From the NCBI RefSeq assembly GCF_018613605.1, contig NZ_JAGGPU010000016.1, forward strand, positions 62,001 through 126,000: 64,000 nucleotides of DNA, written 5' to 3'. The position numbers and the translations under genes are program-made. The stretch is from Pedobacter sp. ISL-64. GTDB taxonomy: Bacteria > Bacteroidota > Bacteroidia > Sphingobacteriales > Sphingobacteriaceae. The notes under the pieces were generated by a model, which saw only the letters and a program-made list of their open reading frames with translations, did not search any database and was not told where the DNA came from. Below are positions 25,385-34,057 of this stretch, in pieces (position 1 is the stretch's first letter; each line of letters opens with the position of its first letter).

Positions 25385-25508
25385 GGCTGTATCATAAATA
25401 TAGAATTGTCTTCCTGAGCCTGTTGAAAGACCTGTTTAAATGTCTAGAAAGACGTTTCGACAAGCTCAACGTGACAAATTCGACTGAATTACAACTTGTG
25501 ATACAGCC
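25385..25508. repeat. MITE-like element with GGCTGTATCATAA terminal inverted repeats
   Basis: GGCTGTATCATAA (25385-25397) is inverted as TTGTGATACAGCC (25496-25508), 12 of 13 positions matching. The interior holds a core-like stretch with CCTGTTGAAAGAC and GTTTCGACAAGCTCAACGTGACA. The element at 46810-46902 has matching ends, which supports a mobile or formerly mobile repeat. No gene lies inside. Confidence 0.65.
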
Positions 25509-25533
25509 ACTACGTATGGTAGTAAAAATGTGG

Positions 25534-26382
25534 TTAAATATATAAATTCTCCTGAATAGCGGGGATTATATTCCGCTCTTGAGCAAGTTTAAATAAGGTA
25601 TCAACTGCTTTTCGGCCTTCTTCGCCAAGGTTTATGCTGTATTTATTCACATACAATTCGATGTGTTTGTACATCACGCTTTCTTCCATAGCCTGGGCAT
25701 GCTGGCGGATAAAATCGATCCCCGATTTTGGATGTGCGAAGGCAAACTCTACCGACTGGCGGATTAAACGGTTCACTTTTAACTGTACCTCGCGATCTAA
25801 ATTACGGTTGATTACGATGCCGCCCAATGGGATGGCACAACCAGTTAGTTTTTCCCAATAATCGCCTAAATCAACAATTTTGGTTAAACCTTTATCCTGA
25901 TAGGTAAATCTGTTTTCGTGAATAATCAGTCCTAAATCAATCTGCTCGCTAAGTAAAGCCGATTCAATTTCAGAAAAAACAAGCTCCTGTTTGTTTTGTA
26001 AATGAGGATAAGCAATTCCCAGCAAGAAATTAGCGGTGGTATATTTTCCTGGTATTCCAACTCTTAGTTTGGAGTCTGGCGTTTGGAGTTCAGCGTCATT
26101 TTCTCCATCGAAATAGTTCTTACTGATTAATAACGGCCCAACACCAAAACCCAGGGCACTCCCAGCGTCGAGTAAAGCATACTGGTTGGCAACATAGGCA
26201 AAAGCATGGAAACTTAACTTGGTAATATCTAATTCGCCTCTAAGTGCCTTTTGGTTTAACGTTTCTACATCATCATAAGAAACCTCAAATTCTAACCCTT
26301 CAGTGTCAATTTTATGGTGAATCAGTGCATCGAAAATAAATGTATCGTTAGGGCAGGGAGAAAATCCAAGTGTAAGTTTCAT
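25534..26382 (-). CDS. mqnD: 1,4-dihydroxy-6-naphthoate synthase, futalosine pathway
   Basis: MqnD converts cyclic dehypoxanthine futalosine to 1,4-dihydroxy-6-naphthoate in the alternative (futalosine) menaquinone pathway, in the cytoplasm. The 282-residue protein starts with the characteristic MKLTLGFSPCPNDTFIFDAL and continues LDITKLSFHAFAYVANQYALLDAGSALGFG, typical of this periplasmic-binding-protein-like fold without a signal peptide. The end is RQSVEFAFAHPKSGIDFIRQHAQAM. Futalosine hydrolase lies upstream on the same strand, separated by 119 bp with a perfect AT-rich palindrome. Identification is strong. Confidence 0.95.
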   Translation of the reverse strand: MKLTLGFSPCPNDTFIFDALIHHKIDTEGLEFEVSYDDVETLNQKALRGELDITKLSFHAFAYVANQYALLDAGSALGFGVGPLLISKNYFDGENDAELQTPDSKLRVGIPGKYTTANFLLGIAYPHLQNKQELVFSEIESALLSEQIDLGLIIHENRFTYQDKGLTKIVDLGDYWEKLTGCAIPLGGIVINRNLDREVQLKVNRLIRQSVEFAFAHPKSGIDFIRQHAQAMEESVMYKHIELYVNKYSINLGEEGRKAVDTLFKLAQERNIIPAIQENLYI

Positions 26383-26424
26383 CTATTTATTTTTTTTGTT
26401 TTCAGTTGTTAGATGGAGCCTTTG

Positions 26425-26450
26425 ACAATTAAAATAATTATTTTAATTGT
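26425..26450. repeat. 26-bp perfect AT-rich palindrome between mqnB and mqnD
   Basis: The site is fully self-complementary; the left arm reads ACAATTAAAATAA and the right arm is its exact reverse complement with no loop. It lies 52 bp past the mqnB stop codon and 43 bp before the mqnD start. No T tract follows on the minus strand, so it is not a classic terminator. Confidence 0.6.
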
Positions 26451-26501
26451 GTCGGGTTCATAAATCAAAATTAAGTACTGCGGTAAACTAATCAGTCATA
26501 A

Positions 26502-27125
26502 TCAGTTCATTTCTCCAACAAAAGCAATGGCCCAATCGTTTAAATTTTTAATAGCCAAGCCAATTTTCCAATTGTCTTTATTTCTTGGCTCTACATAATT
26601 AGATATACTTCTAATCTGTAAACAATCGATGTTTAACTGTTTACTGGCATAGAAAACCGCGGCACCTTCCATGCTTTCGGTAATTGGGTTTAACCTCTTG
26701 ATTAGATTTTTAATGCTTTTTTCGCTCCCCGTTACACAGTTCATGGTTATCCCTTTTGCTACGGGTAGGTTAACGCTTTTGTGTGTTTTCGAGGTGTAAT
26801 GGTTTTCCCCAAAACCCAAATCGCTTATGGTTAAAAATTCGTCTCCATTTTCGGCGCCCAGTTCGGCAAAAGTATCTTCGGTAATATTTAATACAGTACC
26901 TAAAGCTATATTCCGATCGAAGCTTCCAGCGATACCGAAATTTACCACAAGGCTATATTTAGATGAAAGATGTTTGCCCAGGGCAAAGGCTGTTGCTACC
27001 ATTCCAACACCAGTGATCAGCAGATCGAAATTTTTACTCTCTACAAAATCTCCATCCGGCAAATTAAAATGTTGATAAAAGAAGGTGAGTTCGGCTTTTG
27101 TAGCAGCAACAACTAAAGTTTTCAT
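26502..27125 (-). CDS. mqnB: Futalosine hydrolase
   Basis: MqnB removes hypoxanthine from futalosine, an early step of futalosine-dependent menaquinone synthesis. The 207-residue protein has the nucleosidase fold: MKTLVVAATKAELTFFYQHF, then the GVGMVATAFALGKHL loop, LVVNFGIAGSF, and near the end ESMEGAAVFYASKQLNIDCLQIRSISNYVEPRN with the catalytic EGAA region. It precedes mqnD on the same strand. A -7-like box ends only 4 bp upstream of the ATG, so transcription may start at the initiation codon itself. Confidence 0.93.
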   Translation of the reverse strand: MKTLVVAATKAELTFFYQHFNLPDGDFVESKNFDLLITGVGMVATAFALGKHLSSKYSLVVNFGIAGSFDRNIALGTVLNITEDTFAELGAENGDEFLTISDLGFGENHYTSKTHKSVNLPVAKGITMNCVTGSEKSIKNLIKRLNPITESMEGAAVFYASKQLNIDCLQIRSISNYVEPRNKDNWKIGLAIKNLNDWAIAFVGEMN

Positions 27126-27129
27126 AACG

Positions 27130-27137
27130 TAAAGTTA
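27130..27137 (-). promoter_or_regulatory. Candidate -7 box almost touching the mqnB start
   Basis: The minus strand reads TAACTTTA, a TANNTTTR match, only 4 bp before the ATG. If real, the mqnB message would be leaderless. Confidence 0.35.
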
Positions 27138-27205
27138 GCAGATTGTTTTCATTTAAGTTTTATGTAAGCTTTGGTCTTTAGTCTTTAAGCTTAAACCTTT
27201 ATCCG

Positions 27206-27213
27206 TATATTTG
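27206..27213 (+). promoter_or_regulatory. -7 box (TATATTTG) of the pterin synthase-folE operon
   Basis: TATATTTG matches TANNTTTG exactly and ends 17 bp before the start codon at 27231. The region upstream is shared with the divergent mqnB gene. Confidence 0.55.
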
Positions 27214-27230
27214 CATTTTATTTTATAGTA

Positions 27231-27641
27231 ATGATTTACATAACGAGAAAAGCATCCTTCAATGCCGCGCACAAATTGGCCCGTACCGATTGGGATGATG
27301 ATAAAAACAATGAAGTTTATGGTAAATGTGCCAATCCCAATTGGCATGGCCATAACTATTGGTTATATGTTACGGTTAAAGGCGAAGTGAATCCGGAAAC
27401 AGGTTTTCTTGTTGATTTGAAATGGCTGAAAGACGTAATGAATGACTATGTGGTAGATAAGGTTGACCATAAAAACTTGAATCTTGATGTAGATTTTATG
27501 AAAGGCAAGTTGGCTTCAACTGAAAATCTGGCCATAGAAATCTGGAAACAGCTTTGGGCTCCGATTGCAGAGAGCGGCGCAGTTTTACATTGCGTAAAAA
27601 TCTACGAAACCGAAAATAATTTTGTTGAATACTTTGGTTAA
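27231..27641 (+). CDS. 6-pyruvoyl/6-carboxy-tetrahydropterin synthase (PTPS/QueD family)
   Basis: This 136-residue T-fold enzyme acts on 7,8-dihydroneopterin triphosphate, the product of GTP cyclohydrolase I. Zinc ligands are the histidines of FNAAHKL and HGHNYW. The catalytic cysteine lies in GKCANPNWHGHNY, giving C-x5-HGH. That spacing is the one in eukaryotic-type 6-pyruvoyltetrahydropterin synthase, whereas E. coli QueD has C-x3-HGH. The folE gene follows after 12 bp, so the two form a pterin operon. The product could feed tetrahydropterin synthesis or queuosine; the motif favours the first, but no other pathway gene is in view. Confidence 0.88.
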   Translation: MIYITRKASFNAAHKLARTDWDDDKNNEVYGKCANPNWHGHNYWLYVTVKGEVNPETGFLVDLKWLKDVMNDYVVDKVDHKNLNLDVDFMKGKLASTENLAIEIWKQLWAPIAESGAVLHCVKIYETENNFVEYFG

Positions 27642-27653
27642 AAACCCGAATTA

Positions 27654-28289
27654 ATGAGCGATAAAGACGTATTGAAAGGCGAATCGAGAGACGGTTATGT
27701 AAAAATAGACCGTTACAACGAAGATAAAATTGAAGCTGTAGCTACACATTATAAAGACATTCTTGGCCAGTTGGGCGAAAATCCAGAACGCGAAGGTTTA
27801 CTAAAAACACCGGAGCGCGTGGCTAAGGCGCTGCAATATTTAACACATGGGTACGATTTAAAACCTGATGAGATTCTGAAGGGCGCAATGTTTGAAGAAG
27901 ATTATAGCCAAATGGTTGTGGTTAAGGATATTGAAGTATATTCAATGTGCGAACACCATATGCTGCCATTCTTCGGTAAAGCACATATAGCTTATATTCC
28001 TAACGGGCACATTGTTGGTTTAAGTAAAATCCCACGTGTAGTTGATGCTTTTGCCCGTCGTTTACAGGTACAGGAACGGTTAACGAACGAAATCAGAGAT
28101 TGTATTCAAAATACCCTTAACCCCATGGGCGTTGCAGTGGTAATGGAATGCAGGCACTTATGTATGTCTATGCGCGGCGTGCAAAAGCAAAATTCGGTAA
28201 CCACAACATCAGCCTTTACCGGAACTTTTTTAAGTAACGATAAAACAAGAGCCGAATTTTTAAGGTTAATTACGGCAAGTTTAGACTAG
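27654..28289 (+). CDS. folE: GTP cyclohydrolase I
   Basis: FolE opens GTP to form 7,8-dihydroneopterin triphosphate, the entry point to folate and other pterins. The 211-residue protein contains the zinc and active-site motifs SMCEHHMLPFFGKAHIAYIP and MECRHLCMSMRGV, plus GLSKIPRVVDAFARRLQVQERLT. Length and motif order are standard. It is the second gene of a two-gene operon with the PTPS-family gene. Confidence 0.97.
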   Translation: MSDKDVLKGESRDGYVKIDRYNEDKIEAVATHYKDILGQLGENPEREGLLKTPERVAKALQYLTHGYDLKPDEILKGAMFEEDYSQMVVVKDIEVYSMCEHHMLPFFGKAHIAYIPNGHIVGLSKIPRVVDAFARRLQVQERLTNEIRDCIQNTLNPMGVAVVMECRHLCMSMRGVQKQNSVTTTSAFTGTFLSNDKTRAEFLRLITASLD

Positions 28290-28306
28290 TTTGTGTCAAG
28301 TAAATA

Positions 28307-28355
28307 GTATCAGGAGTTAAGAACAAGTATCAAGTAGAAAGTAATAGGTATCAAG
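28307..28355. repeat. Short direct repeats GTATCARG spaced about 20 bp
   Basis: GTATCAGG (28307), GTATCAAG (28327) and GTATCAAG (28348) are spaced 20 and 21 bp apart between folE and fabD. Three copies are too few for a CRISPR array, and there are no defined spacers. They may be a decayed intergenic repeat or binding sites. Confidence 0.35.
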
Positions 28356-28411
28356 ATAGGGCAATAGATAAAAACGCTAGCCGATAAACGCGATACGCCA
28401 AACTAATTATA

Positions 28412-29293
28412 ATGAAAGCATATATTTTTCCCGGACAGGGAGCACAGTTTGTAGGTATGGGTAAAGATCTTTATGAGCACCCAAAAGCTGCAGCATTATT
28501 TGAACAGGCCAATGAAATTATCGGTTTCCGCATTAGCGACATTATGTTTAGCGGAACAGATGAGGAGCTTAAACAAACCAATGTAACCCAACCGGCAATC
28601 TTTTTGCACTCGGTTATTTTAGCCAAAGTGTTGGGCGATGATTTTAAACCAGATATGGTTGCAGGTCATTCGTTAGGAGAATTTTCGGCATTAGTGGCCG
28701 CAAATGCATTAAGTTTTGAAGATGGATTAAAACTGGTTATTGCCCGTGCAAATGCGATGCAAAAAGCTTGTGAAGCACAACCATCAACCATGGCCGCTAT
28801 TTTAGGTTTAGCTGATGATGTCGTTGAAAAAATCTGTGCAGAAATTGATGCCGTAGTAGTTCCTGCAAATTATAACTGCCCTGGGCAATTGGTAATTTCG
28901 GGCAGCATGGAAGGGATTGATCTGGCTTGTGCTAAACTAACAGAAGCAGGTGCTAAAAGAGCTCTGAAATTAAATGTAGGCGGTGCATTCCACTCTCCTT
29001 TAATGGAACCCGCAAAAATTGAATTACAGGCAGCTATAGAGGCCACTCATATTTCTGTACCAATTTGTCCGGTTTACCAAAATGTTGATGCAAAGCCATA
29101 TACTGACCCAACTGAAATTAAAGGCAATTTAATTAAACAATTAACGGGTGCTGTACGTTGGACACAAACAGTAGGGAACATGTTAGCCGATGGTGCAACT
29201 GAATTTGTAGAAGTTGGCCCAGGTAATGTGTTACAGGGATTGGTTAAAAAGGTAAGCCGCGAAGTACAAACAAGTAGTGCTGCCATAGCTTAA
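28412..29293 (+). CDS. fabD: ACP S-malonyltransferase
   Basis: FabD transfers malonyl groups from CoA to acyl carrier protein, supplying extender units for fatty acid synthesis in the cytoplasm. The 293-residue protein starts MKAYIFPGQGAQFVGMGKDL, with active-site serine S87 in GHSLGEFSA and histidine H194 in GGAFHSPLM. VEVGPGNVLQGLVKK near the end is also typical. It stands alone here, followed by a very strong terminator. Confidence 0.97.
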   Translation: MKAYIFPGQGAQFVGMGKDLYEHPKAAALFEQANEIIGFRISDIMFSGTDEELKQTNVTQPAIFLHSVILAKVLGDDFKPDMVAGHSLGEFSALVAANALSFEDGLKLVIARANAMQKACEAQPSTMAAILGLADDVVEKICAEIDAVVVPANYNCPGQLVISGSMEGIDLACAKLTEAGAKRALKLNVGGAFHSPLMEPAKIELQAAIEATHISVPICPVYQNVDAKPYTDPTEIKGNLIKQLTGAVRWTQTVGNMLADGATEFVEVGPGNVLQGLVKKVSREVQTSSAAIA

Positions 29294-29319
29294 TTTATTC
29301 AAAATAGAATATTAGTGCC

Positions 29320-29356
29320 AACGCCATAAACTCAGCTGTTTATGGCGTTGTTTTTT
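29320..29356 (+). terminator. Strong intrinsic terminator of fabD
   Basis: AACGCCATAAAC pairs perfectly (12 bp) with GTTTATGGCGTT across the loop TCAGCT, followed by a T-rich run. Confidence 0.92.
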
Positions 29357-29368
29357 ATCAATATTTAA

Positions 29369-29376
29369 TATCTTTA
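29369..29376 (+). promoter_or_regulatory. Candidate -7 box (TATCTTTA) of the NtrY-like kinase
   Basis: TATCTTTA ends 7 bp before the start codon at 29384, so the transcript would be nearly leaderless. It lies directly after the fabD terminator. Confidence 0.4.
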
Positions 29377-29383
29377 TCCGTAG

Positions 29384-32300
29384 ATGAAAATGAGCTTTGG
29401 TGTAAAAATAAGATTTCTATTGCTTGTTTTGGGCTGTTGCCTCATTGCAACTTCTATTTCGTTAAGCAGGTTTACAACCAAAAATGAGCTCCTCGAGCAC
29501 GATGCACAAGAGATTCAGCACAACCTTTTAATCAAAGAAAGATCTGTTCAAAGTTTTCTGGCTGATAAAAAACAGGTTGCCAAAGCCAAGCAATTTCATC
29601 TCGATCCTAATAATGCAATAGATTTTATCGATAACTATCGCAAAAAGAGTGGTATAAATTTATTAACCTACCAAAACAATCAGCTTAAATTCTGGAGTAC
29701 CTACAAAATATCAGAAATAGATCCAACTACAATAAAAGAGGGTAGTTCGGTGTTGTTTTTTTATAACGGCTGGTATGAGGTGATTAAAAGTACCCAGGGC
29801 GATTTTAGCCTTATTTTCTTAATCACCATTCAATCTCAATATCCTTTTAAAGAAACAAAGTATTTTAAAAATGATATCGATCCAATTTTATCAAATACCA
29901 AAATATTAACATTTGCATCTTTTACCGATAAGGATGTATATGTAATAAAAAGCCTGGATAATAAGTTTTTATTCGGACTTAAGGTTAAGCCGGGGTATGC
30001 AGAAACTCATTATTCGGGTACGCAATTATGGTTGTTTGTTGCCGGTATGTTGTGCATTTGCATGTTTTTTAACTCTTTAAGTTCGTTTATTGCCCGGCGT
30101 GGCCATATTGCCTGGGGTACTTTTTTATTGTTGTTTTTCTTCCTGGCATTTCGGTTAACAGATTTATATTATGGTTGGTTTAACCACAGGTTTACTTTAG
30201 ATCTATTTGATCCGAGGATATATGCCGATAATTTTCTGATGCCTTCGCTTGGTGATTTTCTGTTAAATGTAATTGCACTAACCTGGTTGCTCTTGTTTAT
30301 GTACAACCATAAGGAACAATATAAGTTTCCGGGATGGATTAAGCGGAGCAAAATAATTGGAGTTGTTATTCAGGCTGGCTTGATGGTGTTGATAGGGCGG
30401 ATAGTTTGGGATACTGATGATATTTTCTTCGGATTGATTTTTAACTCAAAAATTAATTTCGATATCGTTAATATCCTTAAGCTTAGCGGTACCAGTTGGG
30501 TAGGTATTGTGATTTTATGTCTGGCCTGGTTTCAGATTTACCTGATAACGGTTGTTTCAGCAACGGTAAGCAGTCAATTAAATGTTACCAATAAAGAGCG
30601 GGTCATTATTTTCTTAATTGGCTTTGCAGGTGTTTTTATCTACAAACTAGTGGTAGATTTTAATGCATTTTTTATCGTTTTTGCCCTTGTATTATTTATC
30701 GTGGCACGGGCTGTTTATTTAAAAGAAAAAAACTTCTCAATCGGCATGTTTGCCATTGTGTTTTTCTGCCTGGCCTTTAATACGTCTATTAAATACACCA
30801 AGTATAAAGATATTAAGGAAAGAAGTTTGCGCGAGCCTTTGGCCAGGAAAGTGCAATCGTCAGAAGATCCGAATGCCATTATTGCTTTAGGTACTTTGGG
30901 GAATGAAATTGTTAAAGATAATTTTCTGACAAGCTATTTTACTCAAAACCGAAAAGGCAGTTACTCGGTACTCAAAAATCATATCAAAGATTATTTAGAT
31001 GGCTATTTAAACCGCTACGATTATCAGATCTATCCATATGATAGATTGGGTGCTTCGATAGAAAATTCTGATACACCACCGATTGATAAATATAAAAACC
31101 TGGTTGAGGCGGGCTCTGTTAAAATTGATGGATCTAACTTTTTTTATCAGGTTAACAATACATTTGGTTATCAGGATTACTTTGGTATCATTTCGGTTGT
31201 AGATAATGGCAGTTTATTGGGCACGCTTGTTATCGAACTCCGCTCGAAGCCGTATAATTATAACAATCGCCTACCCGATCTCTTGGGGGATCAAAAAATG
31301 ATCAAAGATGAAGATTTTAAGGGTTATTCTATTGCCTTGTACAGCAATAATAAATTGCTTAATCAATCTGGAAATTATACTTACCCTTTAGATGGGAGCA
31401 TATTTAAAGGTAAAAAGGATGATTTTATAACCAGTAATGATGATGAACTTCGTTACAGCCATTTAATTTATAAGCCTACTGATAGCAAAATGGTTGTAAT
31501 CAGTAAAGAGAAGGTAGATTATGTAGAACGTTTAGCTGCGCTATCGTTTTTCTTCCTGATATTTATCATCTTCTCTTTGTTACTTTATGGTTTAATATGG
31601 CTAATCAAAAATCTCGATGATGATAAGGTGGGCTGGTTTAGTATCAATAGATCTTTAATGATCAATGCCAATAAAATTTTGTACAAAACCAGAATCCAGG
31701 TGTCGATTGTATTGGCGGTGGTGGCAACGCTGGTTATTGTAGGTTGGGGAACTTACTATTACATGAACAATGAGTACCGTGGGCAGCAGGATACTATATT
31801 AAAAGATAAGATAAGGAAGGTTCAACAGAATTTTGAAAAGCAGATTTTTAGTAATGGTATTATTGCAAACGACGAGAATGCGGCAGCAGATTTTAACAAT
31901 TTTGCCGATATCAATAATGCTGATTTAAATTTATATGATCTGAGCGGCAATCTGATCATGACCACTTATCCAAAACTCTATAATTATAAAATTATTGGTA
32001 AAAAGATGGGTCCATCAGCCTTTGCTTCTTTAGGGGGCTTGCATCGATCAGAATTTATCAACCCAGATGAGAAAATTGGCAACTTAACCTACGCTGCGGC
32101 ATATGCCCCCATCAGGAATGCACAAAATAAAACAATTGCCTATATCGGCCTGCCAAATTACTCTACCGAAGAAGAATATACAGATAAACTGGCGTTATTT
32201 GTAAGTAACCTGATTAATCTTTACGCCCTGGTATTTGTGGCTATTGGAGTATTGGCTGTATTTTTGGCCAATCAGATTACCAGTCCCTTAACTTTTATTC

Positions 32301-33115
32301 AGGAAAGTATTAGTAAAACGAAAATCGGGCAAAAGAACGAGCCCATCGTATGGCGTAGGCATGATGAGATCGGCTCTTTAATTAAGGAGTATAATCACAT
32401 GATTGCGGCCTTAGAAGATAGTGCGATTAAGCTCGCCAGATCGGAACGGGAGAGCGCCTGGCGGGAAATGGCGAAACAGGTTGCCCACGAAATCAAGAAT
32501 CCGCTAACGCCTTTAAAATTAGGTGTTCAGCTGTTAGAGAAATCGTGGAAAGAGGAAGATCCTAACTTCGAACTGAAGTTTAATAAGTTTAGCAAATCAT
32601 TTATAGAACAGATTGATAGCCTTTCGAAAATTGCTTCTGAGTTTTCTAATTTTGCCAAAATGCCCGATACCAATCTGGAGCGGCTTTCTTTACTTCCGAT
32701 TATTGAGCAGGCAAGAGAGGTATTTAAAAGCACCGAAAACGTCACCATTGATGTGCTTGATAAAAGTGAGAAGGACATCGAAATCATGGCCGATCACGAT
32801 CAGCTTTTGAGAACGTTTAATAACCTGCTTAAAAACGCAATAGAAGCTATTGATGAGGAAACTTTATGCTGCATTACCATCATTATATATGTAGATGCAA
32901 AAAATGCATATATCGAAATAAAAGATAATGGAAAAGGCATCCCACCAGCCCTGCACGATAAAATATTTGTACCGAACTTCACTACCAAAACATCAGGTAC
33001 GGGCTTAGGCTTAGCTTTTGTTAAACAAGCTGTAGAAAATGCCGGCGGTTCAGTTAAGTTTACCTCTATAAGTGGTTTAGGAACAACGTTCTATTTGAAC
33101 TTTCCTTTAGCTTAA
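29384..33115 (+). CDS. Very large NtrY-like membrane histidine kinase
   Basis: This 1243-residue sensor kinase begins with a membrane segment (KIRFLLLVLGCCLIATSISL) and an extracytoplasmic stretch. A block of about eight membrane segments follows (roughly residues 210-480), then a second extracytoplasmic region, further membrane segments near residues 715, 775 and 945, and a HAMP-like linker (NQITSPLTFIQESISKTKIG). The kinase core has H1035 in KQVAHEIKNPLTPLKLGVQLLEKS, N box NNLLKNAIEAID, and G boxes DNGKGIPPA and TGLGLAFVKQA. HEIKNPLTP is typical of the NtrY/PAS-kinase group. No response regulator gene adjoins it, so it is an orphan. The stimulus is unknown. Confidence 0.9.
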   Translation: MKMSFGVKIRFLLLVLGCCLIATSISLSRFTTKNELLEHDAQEIQHNLLIKERSVQSFLADKKQVAKAKQFHLDPNNAIDFIDNYRKKSGINLLTYQNNQLKFWSTYKISEIDPTTIKEGSSVLFFYNGWYEVIKSTQGDFSLIFLITIQSQYPFKETKYFKNDIDPILSNTKILTFASFTDKDVYVIKSLDNKFLFGLKVKPGYAETHYSGTQLWLFVAGMLCICMFFNSLSSFIARRGHIAWGTFLLLFFFLAFRLTDLYYGWFNHRFTLDLFDPRIYADNFLMPSLGDFLLNVIALTWLLLFMYNHKEQYKFPGWIKRSKIIGVVIQAGLMVLIGRIVWDTDDIFFGLIFNSKINFDIVNILKLSGTSWVGIVILCLAWFQIYLITVVSATVSSQLNVTNKERVIIFLIGFAGVFIYKLVVDFNAFFIVFALVLFIVARAVYLKEKNFSIGMFAIVFFCLAFNTSIKYTKYKDIKERSLREPLARKVQSSEDPNAIIALGTLGNEIVKDNFLTSYFTQNRKGSYSVLKNHIKDYLDGYLNRYDYQIYPYDRLGASIENSDTPPIDKYKNLVEAGSVKIDGSNFFYQVNNTFGYQDYFGIISVVDNGSLLGTLVIELRSKPYNYNNRLPDLLGDQKMIKDEDFKGYSIALYSNNKLLNQSGNYTYPLDGSIFKGKKDDFITSNDDELRYSHLIYKPTDSKMVVISKEKVDYVERLAALSFFFLIFIIFSLLLYGLIWLIKNLDDDKVGWFSINRSLMINANKILYKTRIQVSIVLAVVATLVIVGWGTYYYMNNEYRGQQDTILKDKIRKVQQNFEKQIFSNGIIANDENAAADFNNFADINNADLNLYDLSGNLIMTTYPKLYNYKIIGKKMGPSAFASLGGLHRSEFINPDEKIGNLTYAAAYAPIRNAQNKTIAYIGLPNYSTEEEYTDKLALFVSNLINLYALVFVAIGVLAVFLANQITSPLTFIQESISKTKIGQKNEPIVWRRHDEIGSLIKEYNHMIAALEDSAIKLARSERESAWREMAKQVAHEIKNPLTPLKLGVQLLEKSWKEEDPNFELKFNKFSKSFIEQIDSLSKIASEFSNFAKMPDTNLERLSLLPIIEQAREVFKSTENVTIDVLDKSEKDIEIMADHDQLLRTFNNLLKNAIEAIDEETLCCITIIIYVDAKNAYIEIKDNGKGIPPALHDKIFVPNFTTKTSGTGLGLAFVKQAVENAGGSVKFTSISGLGTTFYLNFPLA

Positions 33116-33154
33116 ATTAAAAACAAGGTAGATTGGTTAATCAGATGGTGGGTA

Positions 33155-34057
33155 TTATCTCAACTCCACTTGTGCTTTGCCCATGGTATTACCATCAGCA
33201 TATAAAATTACGGTATATATGCCCTTTATAAATGGTTTAGGGTTTGCCCAGTCGATAACATAGGTGCTGTCATCGTTATTGTAGTTAATAAAAATAGAAT
33301 GGCTGAACTGCATATCCTGCCCATCAACCTCAAAATGGTTTCCTTCGTCTGCTAGCAGGTTTCCTGCCGGATCGAATACCCGAAGATAAATGTTGTGATG
33401 CCCTTTTTCTGCTAACTGGTTAGGTACAACATTAAATCGTACGCTTAACTTCTCTGCAGTAGATGATTTGGTTACTTCAACTTTTTTACCGCTTGATTTT
33501 GTTCTGAAAGCAATAATTTCGGCGGATTGAAGTTTTAATGCTGCGGCAGTTTTAACTTTCGCATTTAAACTAGAATTTTCGTTCTCTAAATTCGATGCCT
33601 TATTGCTGATGTTTCTTAGGGTATTCTGTAAGCTATCGCGACTATTTTTTAGAAAAATATTGTCTTTTTGTAGCTGAATAATCTGATCATTGTAGTTTTT
33701 TACAAATGTTTTCAGTTCATTAATTTGTGTATTGGCTTTGTCGAGTTCGCCCTGAGTAATCTGGTTCTTTTCTAAGGCTGCTTTAAGTTCCTCGATTTTT
33801 AGCCGGGCAAGCTTCTGTTCTTCAACAAGCTTCTCGTTCAAATCGAGGTTCAATGCATTAACCTTGTCCAGCTCAACCTCAATTTTTTCTACCTCGAGCC
33901 GTAGTTTATCCTTCTCTGAGCTAACTGTAACAAATCTTTCACTTTGCTTTCGATCTTTAAAAAACAAGTAAGCATTTGTGCCAATTAAAGCTGCAATAAC
34001 GATGACCAGGAAGTAAATTTTGTTTCTATCACCCTTATTAATCTTTTGTGGTTCCAT
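33155..34057 (-). CDS. Coiled-coil membrane-anchored protein, function unknown
   Basis: This protein has one N-terminal membrane segment (KIYFLVIVIAALIGTNAYLFF, residues about 12-32), a long coiled coil (about 40-180, with heptad-like lines such as KLRLEVEKIEVELDKVNALN), and a C-terminal beta-rich domain of about 110 residues (LSVRFNVVPNQLAEKGHHNI, FIKGIYTVILYADGNTMGKAQVELR). I favour the ATG at 34057 (300 residues) because the charged lead-in to the membrane segment starts there; upstream in-frame ATGs at 34105 and 34123 would add residues without domain character. It converges with the NtrY-like kinase gene. I cannot assign a function; a periplasm-spanning scaffold is one possibility. Confidence 0.7.
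   Translation of the reverse strand: MEPQKINKGDRNKIYFLVIVIAALIGTNAYLFFKDRKQSERFVTVSSEKDKLRLEVEKIEVELDKVNALNLDLNEKLVEEQKLARLKIEELKAALEKNQITQGELDKANTQINELKTFVKNYNDQIIQLQKDNIFLKNSRDSLQNTLRNISNKASNLENENSSLNAKVKTAAALKLQSAEIIAFRTKSSGKKVEVTKSSTAEKLSVRFNVVPNQLAEKGHHNIYLRVFDPAGNLLADEGNHFEVDGQDMQFSHSIFINYNNDDSTYVIDWANPKPFIKGIYTVILYADGNTMGKAQVELR

Noticed and set aside
28307..28355. Possible short CRISPR-like array
   Set aside because: There are only three imperfect 8-bp repeats with no consistent spacers, and no cas genes are present in the window.
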